A DNA stretch of 64,000 bases from Pogostemon cablin (Eukaryota; Streptophyta; Magnoliopsida; Lamiales; Lamiaceae): the NCBI GenBank assembly GCA_023678885.1, contig CM042955.1, positions 37,976,088-38,040,087 on the forward strand, in the 5' to 3' direction. The notes beneath the pieces are model-generated. The model did not search any database. It was not told where the DNA came from and saw only the letters and a list, made by a program, of their open reading frames with translations. This document shows positions 22,669-32,562 of the stretch, in pieces. The position numbers were made by a program, and so were the translations under genes. Numbering within the stretch: position 1 is the stretch's first letter; every line of letters starts with the position of its first letter.

Positions 22669-23522
22669 CCATTCCATCCCTTTGTCTGTATTCCACTGCC
22701 CTTAAAAGTGTTATTACCCCTTCCAAAATTGGAGAATTTTGCCACCATAGCCACCGTATCCATCTCAGAGGCTGCTACATGAATAGAACGTTGTCTCTCC
22801 GCAGCAAGTAATATAGAGAAACCTTTGTCAACGGAAGGTAGAGGATCCATGAGCATCATCTGATTTGTCACCGGATCATAAATATCATTGAGCCCCATGA
22901 GAAATTGCATAAGCTTGTCATTCTAATAACGTCGAGACAGAACCTTTCCTGCTTCACAAGTACAATTCACCTCTGGCTCCAGATTACATAGTTCATCCCA
23001 TAATTTGGTAAGCTTATTGAAATATTCATTGATAGTGTTATTTCCTTGCATCATAGTACTGATATCTCTTTTCACCTTGTATATCAGAGGACCATTGCTT
23101 TCTCCATAACGCCGCTCGATTGCCTCCCAAAGTTTTTTAGCAGATTTAGCATAAACAAATGTGTCACTCAATTCCTTAGATAGAGTGTTGAGAATCCATG
23201 ATATAATTGTCCAATCCACCTTTCTCCATAAATCATATGTAGCATCTTCTTTAGATGGCATTTTGAGATCACCATTTATGAACTGTAATTTTGATTTTGC
23301 ACCGAGAGCAACTTCTATGGCCCGTTTCCATGGAAGATAGTTAGATCCCGTCAGTTGATGAGGAATTAAAATAAGACCAGGATGATCTGCACCATGGAGA
23401 TAGAGAGCACCATCAATAGAGCCAATGGTAGTCGAAGAACTAGAGGCTGCCGTGGAAGTCACCGCAGAAGTCGCCGTTAACAGCGGCCAACTATTATTCC
23501 GATTAGTATCCTGAGTATTCAT
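22669..23522 (-). pseudogene. Outer Copia: gag N-terminal part
   Basis: Starts ATG at 23522. The gag domain shows HPGLILIPHQLTGSNYLPWK, then RYGESNGPLIYKVKRDIS and NEYFNKLTKLWDELCNLEP, and past an in-frame TAG (22923-22925), MQFLMGLNDIYDPVTNQMML, the common RE1/RE2-type plant Copia gag. The Athila insertion cuts it at 22668; the zinc knuckle continues at 5772 on the other side. Apart from the stop and the insertion the frame is clean. Confidence 0.85.
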
Positions 23523-23574
23523 CGGGAAGTAGTAATCGTGCTCCCCAAAAAAACTTAGAACATTTTATAAACCT

Positions 23575-23587
23575 GCTCTAGATACCA
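23575..23587 (-). other. Primer-binding site of the outer Copia
   Basis: On the minus strand TGGTATCTAGAGC directly follows the 5' LTR. It is the initiator Met-tRNA site TGGTATCAGAGC with one inserted base. Confidence 0.8.
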
Positions 23588-23878
23588 TGTAAAAAGTACT
23601 GTAACATTATCATAAATCTTATTATCTCAAAAGAGAAAACAGAGATATTTTTATTTTTTTTATATATTCTAAATGATATGAAAAGTACAACCTTTATAGA
23701 AGAGAAGAGATATGCTAGCTATAGTAAATGAGCCAACTAATTAGCTCTGAATCAAGTCGGCTCAATTTGAGTCCACTAATTATTCTTTCTCAATTTAGTA
23801 TGACAACAAATTAGCGTGAATGATAACCCAGATATTCTGCAACAAGACTTCATTGCTATTAATGATTTACTTCCAGTA
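23588..23878 (-). repeat. 5' LTR of the outer Copia (right on the map)
   Basis: Copy of 2015-2305 with about 10 substitutions, followed by the duplication ATTAA (23879-23883) and then by the continuation of the interrupted WAT1-like exon. Confidence 0.85.
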
Positions 23879-23883
23879 ATTAA

Positions 23884-25476
23884 TAGACACCCTAATCTCA
23901 TTCGCTGGTGCAATTTCACAGGCTCTTTACAAGGGCCCCACCATTAGAAACCACCCACTAGCCCTGCAGGCGGCGCCACCGCCGCCGCCACCGCTGTTAA
24001 TCTTCACTTCACCGCATGAAAATTGGGTTCTCGGCTGTATTCTCTTTGCTGCTGCCACTTTCATCCTAGCCATCTAGAACGTTTACCAGGTTAATTAAAC
24101 TAATTAATTAATTATAATTATAATTATAATTAAATAATAAGCGACATCATTAATATTTGGATGATGATGATCAGGTGGGAACAGTTAAAATGTGTCCACA
24201 AATCATGAAAATAATCGCATTATATACCTTATTTGGAACCATCCAATCAGCAGCTGTTGCACTCTACTTGGAAAGAGATCCTAACGCCTGGAGATTGGAC
24301 CTTAATTTTGAACTACTTCTCATCGTTTTAACGGTAACATTACTTATAAATTCATCGCTAATTAAGAGTACTAATTATTAATTAAGAAAAAATTAAATAA
24401 AAATGAATGAACAGGCAGTATTCGGTAGTTTGATCCGTAGCAGCGTTCAAATATGGTGTACCCGGTTAAAAGGACCCGTTTTCGTGCCCCTATTCAAGCC
24501 CTGTGGTATTATCTACACCAGCACCTTCGGAACTTTGCTCTATCCTTATAATTTCCACTATGGAAGGTAATATTTAATTTGTTTTTACCCACACTATTCA
24601 ATTTTACCATTGAAAAATCATTTGCGAAGAATATACTTCTAAATTCTAACAAAAACCTAAATTGTAAGAGTGTAATAATAATATCGCGCGCACTTCCATT
24701 TATTTGAGTTGAATTAGGGAGATTACTACTAGTACACAAAAAAAACCCTTAATTACTATGAGATACAAACATACAAAAGTATTACTACTAACTACAAAAA
24801 TATATATTGATATTCCAATATTACCCCTATAAATGTGCTGCACATAAATGTTGTGTGCAGCAAGTGTTCGTGTACAGCAAGGTGTGTGCAGTAGAAAAAA
24901 GTGTGCGCAGGAAAAAAAAGTGTGTGCAGCAAAAAAAGTGGTGGTCCGGCGGAGCTCTGGCGGCGGCAGTGAACGCCGGTCAACGCCAGCCAACGGTGGT
25001 CAATGGCCGGTCAACGCCGGTCAACGGTGGTCCGGCGGGTGAGTGAGTGAGGGGTAGGGTTGGTGGTTTAAAAGTGTATGGGTTTAGGGGTATATTTAGT
25101 ATTTTACTTTAATATTTTATAAATAATAATAATTATTTTAAATCAATGTATCTAGTAGTAATTAGGGGTAAAGTGTGTACCTAGTAGTAATTAATCCGTT
25201 GAATTATTTAATTTAAAAAAAACGAAAATATGATAAATCCTAAAAATAAAGAATAAATTTTGAATAAGAATATTAAGTTATAAATATAAACAAAAAATAA
25301 AAAATTAAAATATGATATTATACAATTGTGTAGCATAATGGGAGCAGTTATCTGCGGGGTGGGGTATTACACGGTGCTGCGTGGACAGACAAAAGATGGA
25401 CAAATCCGACGGTGGTAAAAAGATATCCTCAGTGGATGAGCGGATCCCACTTCTGCACCAAGATTCTCAAGCGTGA
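23884..25476 (+). pseudogene. WAT1-related (EamA) gene: 3' exons
   Basis: Four exon pieces with good splice sites: 23884-24089 (rest of the split exon; IDTLISFAGAISQALYKGP), 24175-24333 (KIIALYTLFGTIQSAAVALY), 24415-24566 (SVQIWCTRLKGPVFVPLFKP) and 25334-25476 (MGAVICGVGYYTVLRGQTK, then RIPLLHQDSQA and TGA). Order and motifs match the C-terminal EamA half of WAT1-related transporters. Breaks: TGG to TAG in the first piece (FILAI*NVYQ, about 24072-24080), the 21.9 kb nest upstream, and an apparent 1-bp insertion in the last exon near 25405. The last intron (24567-25333) carries a Mutator-type MITE. The splice sites and frames look recent. Confidence 0.8.
24717..25197. mobile_element. Mutator-type MITE in the last WAT1 intron
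   Basis: Terminal inverted repeats of about 50 bp: the left end reads GGGAGATTACTACTAGTACA, and the right end, reverse-complemented, reads GGATTAATTACTACTAGGTA. The 9-bp duplication GTTGAATTA is perfect (24708-24716 and 25198-25206), as expected for a Mutator-like transposase. The 481-bp body has a GC-rich middle (24940-25040) of repeated CCGGTCAACG and GGTGGTC words but no transposase. Confidence 0.8.
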
Positions 25477-25953
25477 ATCGTGACCGTCGATTGATGTAAC
25501 GCAAACGTGAAGAATGAATCCAAACGCCATCGTTTTCTCTTATGCAATTTTTTTTTTCTTTTTCTTACAATTATGCAAATAAGGTTTTTTGAATGTTGTA
25601 TGTGCATAGTATTTTGGAAGGGCTTGTTTTTCGTTGCCCTCCAATTTACATCAAAGACTATATATGGATCCATATATGTGAAATATATAATTGCTGTTTC
25701 GGTTTGTATTAATTTGGTTTACGCTAAAATAAATAATTATTTCACATGATGATAAGACAAAAAATAATGGAAAATGAGAAATTGAACAAATATATAACGA
25801 TCACCAAATTGCAGTAAAGATAATAAATATTGGAGCATAAGCAATGCCACAATTATTCAATAATCCAAAAGACCCTCGAACACAATCATGGATCAAAAAC
25901 TACAACACTCAAAGTAATTAAGCAGACATGCATATTTCAAGATTATTAATTAT
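25477..25953. other. Intergenic stretch between the WAT1 pseudogene and the MLP gene
   Basis: AT-rich, with short ORFs on both strands that show no known motif. It includes the 3' flank of the MLP gene, which is on the minus strand. Confidence 0.4.
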
Positions 25954-27072
25954 TTAATTAGCAAGAAGAAAAGCATCCAAATCGTTGAAAGTCTTGGCAA
26001 AATCCTTGATGAGATCTGGATTAAGGAGTTCTTCACTCGTCTTGTCGAATTCACACGACCACTGAACTGTACTTCCATCCCCCTTTTCGATCACACTTAT
26101 GTTGCCCTTAAATGGGCTGTAGTATTTCAACACATCCCCTTCTATCACACTGTAACTCAACTTCTTCTTCTCTTCGTCCACCAATTCTATCTTCTCCTTG
26201 ATTGATGATATATCTGATAATCCTACAGCATTAAAATCATCTTCTTTATAAATTGAAAAAAAAAATTATAGCCTTTAATATACTAAAGGCTAAGAGGAAC
26301 TAATTATGTGAACACATTATGAGGAATACTTTGCTTTTTTTTTTTTGTTTCATACAAAGACATAAATTGCTTGTATGTTAAAAAATTTTATACTCCCTTC
26401 GTCCCAAGAATACATTCGCACTTTCCATTTTGGTCCGTCTCAAGAATACATTCACCCCCTAAAAATAGAAACAATACACAATATTAATAACCTTACAATA
26501 CTACAATATTACAAAAATGTCACCTTCTTTTTACGCACAATTTAGTCAAAGTCAACTATATCATACACTTTATTCTACTCAATTCCCCAAAATACCCCTT
26601 CTCTTTCTTACATCACACCACCAAAAAGTTACTTTTTTTAAACTCCGTGCCCAAGAATACGCGAATGTATTCTTGGGACGGAGGGAGTATCGTTTTCTTA
26701 AATTTCGTTGTTTTTATGTTTCTTTTTCTCAAAATAATTTTAAAGTCGACCTAAATTTATAGGACAAAGTCTATTGTGAAAGAATGATTATGTGACACGT
26801 GTTAAAGTATGTTTCTCACAACTTGTCTCATATGCCCATATCACAAGAGATTATAGTTACACGTACGAGAGAGAATGATGCACGTGTGTACCTTGTGGAT
26901 AGTGAACCTCACGAATAGAGCTGACGGACTTGCCATCACCTTCAAGAACTTGAATGGCTTGATACATATGAGGCATTGCTTTGGGGAAGACAGTGATTGA
27001 ATCCCTTATGCTATTCCATATCTTTTCTGCACCACTTTTCAACTCTACCTCCACTTCTATCTTTGATCCCAT
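25954..27072 (-). CDS. MLP-like protein (major latex protein, Bet v 1 family)
   Basis: Two exons on the minus strand: 26892-27072 and 25954-26222, joined by a GT-AG intron at codon 61 (a glycine), 450 nt in all, so 149 residues, the normal length for the family (about 150). Exon 1 begins MGSKIEVEVELKSGAEKIWN and contains the glycine-rich loop VLEGDGKSVSS and REVHYPQG. Exon 2 has YSVIEGDVLKYYSPF, GDGSTVQWSCEFDKTSE and the C-terminal helix FAKTFNDLDAFLLAN. MLPs are small, probably cytosolic proteins with a hydrophobic ligand pocket; the ligand cannot be told from sequence. No break was seen. A TATA box lies about 75 bp upstream, and the intron contains a Stowaway-like MITE. Confidence 0.9.
26393..26687. 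mobile_element. Stowaway-like MITE inside the MLP intron
   Basis: Inverted ends CTCCCTTCGTCCCAAGAATA and, at the right, the complement of CTCCCTCCGTCCCAAGAATA; the repeat is 27 bp with one mismatch. TA duplications flank it (26391-26392 and 26688-26689). The 295-bp body has no transposase. These are the hallmarks of Tc1/mariner-derived Stowaway MITEs. Confidence 0.85.
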
Positions 27073-27143
27073 TTTCCTATATCAATGAATGCCCTAAAAT
27101 CAGAGAGAAAGAGAGGGGTGTGGTGGTTTGAGATTGTAAGAAG

Positions 27144-27158
27144 GGCTCTTTATATAGA
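27144..27158 (-). promoter_or_regulatory. TATA box of the MLP gene
   Basis: The minus strand reads TCTATATAAAGAGCC about 75 bp before the MLP start codon, a good plant TATA box at a suitable distance for a short 5' leader. Confidence 0.65.
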
Positions 27159-27660
27159 CTCACCAAAGATGCTTTGTAATGTGGTATGGTGGCGATTATT
27201 GTATCTTTGTGTATCATCTTGTGTGGCTATTAATTGGACAATTGATACGGGTAAGAGAGTATTCATATAACTCGCCTAAGGTGTTTCGTAATGTCAGTAT
27301 GGGTCATATTTATTGTAGTATAATTCATTTTGGTATATCATCTTATGAAGTAGTTGTATGAATAATACGTAAATTAGTCCTAGGTGCTTTGTAACATGGT
27401 GTGATTGTGCCTATCGTTATTAAATTAATTTTTGTACTCCATCTATCCTGATACAATATATGCATTTTTTATTTTTTTTGTTTTTTCACGTAGATTAAAA
27501 CTAAAAATTTATGTGAAGCTAGAGTTTCTACCACATTTAATGAAAACTGTGTTGCCCCAACTACCTAACATTTATTTTCATCCAACCATCTTCCTATCGA
27601 ATTTCTATTGCAGAATTTAATGTATTTAATCTAATTGATATACTAAAAATTAATATGAGT
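27159..27660. other. Upstream region of the MLP gene
   Basis: No coding signal. It contains a diverged direct repeat (ACTCACCAAAGATGCTTTGTAATG at 27158 and CTCGCCTAAGGTGTTTCGTAATG at about 27270), probably a local duplication in the promoter region. Confidence 0.4.
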
Positions 27661-27667
27661 GAGGCTT

Positions 27668-27920
27668 GCGTGAATCCGGGCTCACGCCGTGCGCCTTTAG
27701 AATTTAGCATTATGGATGATGGTATATTATTTTATTTTAAAGGGTATACACTTTAATTAATAAGGGTATACCATTTTGTTCTAAATGATATACACTTTTC
27801 ATTAATATTTTTTATTTTTCTTCAGAAAATAAAGGGTACACATCTTTATACTAAAAGGTATACAATTTAACACAAAATTCTAAAGATACACAGGGTGTGC
27901 TTCCGTGCGCCCGGACGCAC
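27668..27920. mobile_element. Probable MITE with GC-rich inverted ends
   Basis: The left end CTTGCGTGAATCCGGGCTCA and the right end, whose complement is CTTGTGTGCGTCCGGGCGCA, form an imperfect inverted repeat of about 40 bp that runs into TTTAGAATTT on both sides. The middle is AT-rich with repeated GGTATACA words. No clear target duplication was seen, so the family is open. Confidence 0.55.
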
Positions 27921-28030
27921 ACAAGTTTTAGCCAATTAATACACAAATTACAACACTCTTATTTAATACTATTACTTATTATTTTTGCTAATAAATTTAA
28001 ACTTCTTTAAATGATCAATTTTAAAATTAA

Positions 28031-29876
28031 GGGTCACTTACTATAAGATACATAAAATAATGCATAATTGCTATTAGCTACATGATTTAAAGAATTAATA
28101 CTCATAACTAAATAATTAATATGAATACCCCAAGTGTTTGCACATTTTGTTTTGCACAATTTTGTTTTGCACAATTTTATTTTGCACAATTTGTATTGCA
28201 CTTTTTTTTTTGCACATTTCATTTTTGCACAATTTGCTTTGCAAATTTTGTTTTGCACATTTTATTTTGGGATAATTGCAAATAGAGACTCAACTTTTAC
28301 TTTAATTGCGAATAAGTCTAAACCTTTGGAAATTTGCAAATAAGTACCTCACTTTAATATCATTTTGCAAAAAGTACATGTTCATAAGCCTCCCGCTGCT
28401 CGGTGGTTCTTTTTCCAAAAAGACTTTAAAATGATGTACTTATTTACAAATTTCCAAAGATTTAGATTTATTCGCAATCAAAGTAAATGTTAGAACTTTA
28501 TTTGCAATTAACCCTTTTATTTTTTGCACAATTTTTCCCACACATTTTATTTTTGTACTTTTCTTTTTACTTTTTTTTTTCACTTTTTTTCTCTGCATCT
28601 TACACAATATTTAAGTAACAATACCAAGAACAAAGATTTGCAGTGTAGAATAGGATTAGAAAGAAGTGATGAATTAATAAAATAAAAGTGGTCAAGGTGG
28701 CCTTGAACACAGTAACACATTTATTCAAACTGTATATTCTTACTTGTTTTAAGAGATGGTAGAACAGAACTAAAGCTCAACCAAAAACCAATCCACACAA
28801 TAAAGTATGAATTAACCAAAATCCAATCCACACAATAAAGTATGAATTATAGTAAACCAAAATGCAATCAGAGAGATAATTGAATTACATTGGCTCCTTC
28901 TCCAAAGGATAAGGAATAACAATCAAATGCCTAATTAAGACAAAAAGACCAGTAATCTAAATTAAACAACCATCCTAGCCTTCTTAGGATCAAAACCACA
29001 CACATCATGAGGCCAAACGGTTACAGTAGCAAATAGTGCATACTTATCAGCAGGATGTAATGGGCATGAACTTGCATCTCAACCTGCCGTGGTTGAGGTC
29101 AACAATTTGACCCCATGTACTCCTTCCATATGAAATTGAAAGATTGAAACATAGAGTTATCTGGAAATTAGAATATCCTTCATGAATGAGGGATTTATCA
29201 ACATCAGCGCTCTCGGAGCCGCCAACAATAGAAGTATGCATGAAGGTCGACGGTGCTGAAAAATTCAAAGAGTTCTGTGATAATTACGACAACAATGAAG
29301 AGTCACCAAATCGCTAACATTAGTTTCTCAGTCGGTGGCGATAAGAATCGTCTGCCCTAACCATAGACTTCAAGTGTTGGGCGCAAAAATCGACAGACGA
29401 AGGAGAAATCTCCGGCGACCAGTGTGTCGCGAGTAGCCGCCAATAGTACTAGATGGAATCGGCTCCGCCATAAGAAAGTGGCGGCAAAGAATAAATTGCC
29501 CTAGGTAGTTAAGATCTGAAACAGGAGCAGCCGCGACCTAGGCTCACAGAGAAGGGTTTAGCCGGTGAATAACCAGAGGGTGGCGACTGGGTGTTTGTCG
29601 AACGGGCAAATTCATGGATAGTGCGATGAAGGTGCCCGGAAGCAGTACCAACAGGCGGTAAGATTGAATTTTGGACTTGGCAGTGGATCTCCGGCGACGA
29701 GCTGTTGATTTCAATGGCGATAGGAGAGAATTGAGAATAATAGGGTTGAAAATTGAATGGAAAAGTTGGAATTCTGTATATTTATTGCATTATTTTGTAG
29801 TGTACAGTAATATTGAATTTTGTATGTATGTTATAATAATTATGGTATAAATTGTGTATCTAATAGTAATAATTCC
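28031..29876. mobile_element. Candidate TIR element with gene-like, GC-rich filling
   Basis: The left end (GGGTCACTTACTATAAGATA) and the complement of the right end (GGAATTATTACTATTAGATA) align over about 50 bp, and the left end also matches the repeat at 894. The interior has TTTTGCACA repeats (28130-28600), then a stretch of higher GC (28960-29720) with coding-like composition. On the minus strand 28963-29045 reads ALFATVTVWPHDVCGFDPKK up to a stop. I do not recognise it. No matching target duplication was found, so the ends are tentative. Confidence 0.4.
28269..28514. mobile_element. MITE with ~90-bp inverted repeats and a 9-bp duplication (Mutator type)
   Basis: The 246-bp element is almost all inverted repeat. 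Its left arm starts GGGATAATTGCAAATAGAGA and the complement of the right arm starts GGGTTAATTGCAAATAAAGT, with matching CTTTGGAAATTTGCAAATAA blocks inside. The 9-bp duplication TTTTATTTT is perfect (28260-28268 and 28515-28523). It is inserted in the TTTTGCACA repeat. Confidence 0.85.
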
Positions 29877-30320
29877 TATTTTAATTTAGAAAATTCTAAA
29901 TTGGTGGGATCAATTCAAACCATTTATTTCTTAGTCAAATATTAAGACATTGGTATAGTGCGTTGAATATGGGTTAAAGTGTTGTACTATAAGTTACAAC
30001 CGAAAACATGTTAAAGTATAATCAGTTTATGTTATAGTATGGTGTTAATCACCTATAGTATGTTTGACGTTACTTTAAGTCTCACAGTATGACGATTTTG
30101 AATTATAATATATTTGGCAAGGGTTATAGTATTAGATTATAGCTTACACACGTAAATGTAGTAGAGTATCATCAGTCTATTCTAATTAAAGTATATCACT
30201 TCTAGGTTATAATATGTTCGACTTTATTGTAACGTAACATTTTTTAAATTAAAAACAAGAAGAATTCAATACATGATGCCTTACGTGTAGAAAAGTATGT
30301 CAAATTTGAGTTATAGTATA
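29877..30320. other. AT-rich intergenic stretch
   Basis: No gene. Loose repetition of TTATAGTAT / GTTAAAGTAT words suggests an old, diverged tandem or dispersed repeat that continues beyond the MITE at 30321-30582. Confidence 0.35.
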
Positions 30321-30582
30321 CTCCCTCCGTCCCATTTCAGATGACACACTTGTCATTTTGGGTTATTCCACAAAAGTTTGCACATTTATAAAAAAAGCAA
30401 AAAGTAAAACACAATTACCATTTCTCATACACTTTATTTACAAAAAAAATACCTTTACCTAACACACCTAACATACTTTATCATTTATTTATTACTAAAA
30501 AATATCATAATACCCTAAGAGTTATCACTTTTTTAATCTCCGTGCCGGAAGGGGCATGCAAACTTTTGTGGGACAGAGGGAG
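30321..30582. mobile_element. Stowaway-like MITE
   Basis: Begins CTCCCTCCGTCCCATTTCAG, ends GTGGGACAGAGGGAG, with TA on both sides (30319-30320 and 30583-30584). The body is 262 bp with no ORF. Confidence 0.8.
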
Positions 30583-32343
30583 TATTTAGCAACTGTTAAA
30601 GTGTTATGACATTATGTTTATGCCTTGTAATATGTTTAGCGATATTTTAAAATATCATGTTTAATATATAAAAAGTAATGTGGTGAGTTCTCATGTTTAT
30701 TATATAAAAAGGAATGCAGTGAGTTCAACCTATGCAGTCAAAAGAATGACGATTTTGAGTTGTAATATGGAGTATGTTGCAAGTGTTATATTATATATTT
30801 TGCAAATTTAAACTGTATTAAAATATCATCAATATATATTAGAAATCAATGTATCCTTCAAATAGATGATGAGAAGAAAATGTTAGAATAGAAGACAATC
30901 ACGTGACAAAAATAACAATAAGAGAATAGATTATGTATATCTAAAAACTGGACAAACAACCAAAATGCTGCAAGAAATCATCGACTAGAATCTATAGCCA
31001 TGAAAAAAAATCTAGAAAAACTGAACTTTTGGAGAATCTTATTATCAAGTTGTCTCATGTTCTTCTTCCTAATCTCGGTCATTACTACCTCTTCTACAGA
31101 AATTCAATTTCTCTCTCTTGAATCTCTCTCAATGAGTTTTCGTGTTTTATTTTGTGAATCTCTTTCTTTTTTTTAAATCCCTCAATATTTGTTAGGATAA
31201 AGATTTGATAGGGGTATGAATAACAATTAATTCAATGGTCAAAATCAAAACGGATTAATTTATTTAATAAAATAAAAATGGATATCCGTCTCACATAGAT
31301 AAGGTCTTACAAGAGACTTTGTCTAATTCATTTAATGATTACCATTTTTGCTTATTTATAACTTTTTATTAAAAATATTATTATATATATATCTTATAAT
31401 TTATTTATGTATGAAATAGTTTAAGTGATTGTCATTTTTCATTGACTAGATATTAGCACGTGTGTTGCACGTTATTTGTATTTTGTTATCATGTTCTATT
31501 ATTATGTAATTTTTTATATATATAAAATGTCTTGTAATGTTATTATTATTTTTTTGTTGTAATTTTTTTTTAAAAAAACTTAAAATAAATATTTTTTTTA
31601 ATAAATCATATAGTAAAAGTCTTTTATATATCTTTAAATTGAATTACGTTGGTAAACTCCGTTACAATAAAAAAAATTTTTAGAGTCATATATGTTTGGG
31701 GTGATTTTGGAGTACACCTGGTACACCTCCCCGTTTAGGGTAGAAAATGGGTAGTGGGTGGTATTTTTAAAAAAGAAATTTTATATCTTTCAAAAAAAAA
31801 TTTGATAATATTATTTTGTTTAATAATTGAGATTAGATTAAAAATGAATTTAACAGTTAAGATCGTCCAGTGCACCGGTGCAACCGCAATTGAACTCATA
31901 TTTTTAACCCATACAATAAAAATAATAACCAACAAAATAATTTATCATACATTTTAATTTTAAATTCAACATTATCATTTAACAAATATGAAAAAATCAT
32001 TAAATACAATATACATGGTGAGTTTCTTGTATGAAATTAAATAAAGATGGAGTGTGGATGAAAGGAAGAATAGGTAGGGCCGTGGGGTGGAAATAAACAA
32101 AATTAATTAGGGTGAAAATAGCTGAAATTATAATATATAACGAAAGAAAGTAGAAAAAAATGTTTGAACTATAAATTAAAAATTTCTAAAAAATACACAA
32201 CTCATTTATGTGTTCATAAATTTCTTTAGAAATATTATTTTCTCATTATATCCTTCCTTTATATTAATAATTATTCTTTTAACTTTATTAATTATATTAT
32301 TAAATTTATTAATATAAATTTTTTATATAATGTATTAAGATAC
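30583..32343. other. AT-rich intergenic stretch
   Basis: No gene recognised. A direct repeat (TCATGTTTAATATATAAAAAG and TCATGTTTATTATATAAAAAG near 30655 and 30693) and long A/T runs are the only structure seen. Open frames at 31735-31957 lie on both strands over the same bases and look random. Confidence 0.35.
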
Positions 32344-32562
32344 TACTCCCTTCGTCCAGATTCAAGGGTGTCATTTATTTTTGGGCACGGAAATTAAAGA
32401 GTATTGTTATTTAATATGTAGTGGTAGTTGTATTAGTGGAGGTGTGTGTCTCATTTTTTAGTTTTATTAATGAGTGTGTGGGGATAAAAAAGAAAATGTG
32501 ATCCTTGGGGGCGGACGCCCAAGATGGAAAATTGATATCCTTGAAAGCGGACGAGGAGAGTA
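32344..32562. mobile_element. Stowaway-like MITE, diverged
   Basis: The left end CTCCCTTCGTCCAGATTCAA and right end AAGCGGACGAGGAGAG are an imperfect inverted repeat next to TA. The inside GGGCACGGAAATTAAAGAGTA is typical of this MITE family. Confidence 0.65.

Larger units (their letters stand above)
2015..23878 (-). mobile_element. Outer Copia LTR retrotransposon (RE1-like), interrupted by a nested element
   Basis: Two 291-bp LTRs (2015-2305 and 23588-23878) flank an internal region read on the minus strand. The 5-bp duplication ATTAA sits at 2010-2014 and 23879-23883. The element by itself is about 4.97 kb; the rest of the span is the inserted Athila-like element (5773-22663 plus its TTCCT duplication). 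Order on the minus strand is gag, zinc knuckle, protease, integrase, reverse transcriptase, RNase H, which is Copia order. Coding breaks are TAG in gag (22923-22925), TAG in integrase (4590-4592), a frameshift near 4050, and stops around RNase H. About 10 differences between the LTRs give roughly 96.6% identity. It cannot move by itself. Confidence 0.9.

Noticed and set aside
31735..31957. Hydrophobic ORFs on both strands
   Set aside because: Low-complexity AT-rich sequence, overlapping on opposite strands, no motif.
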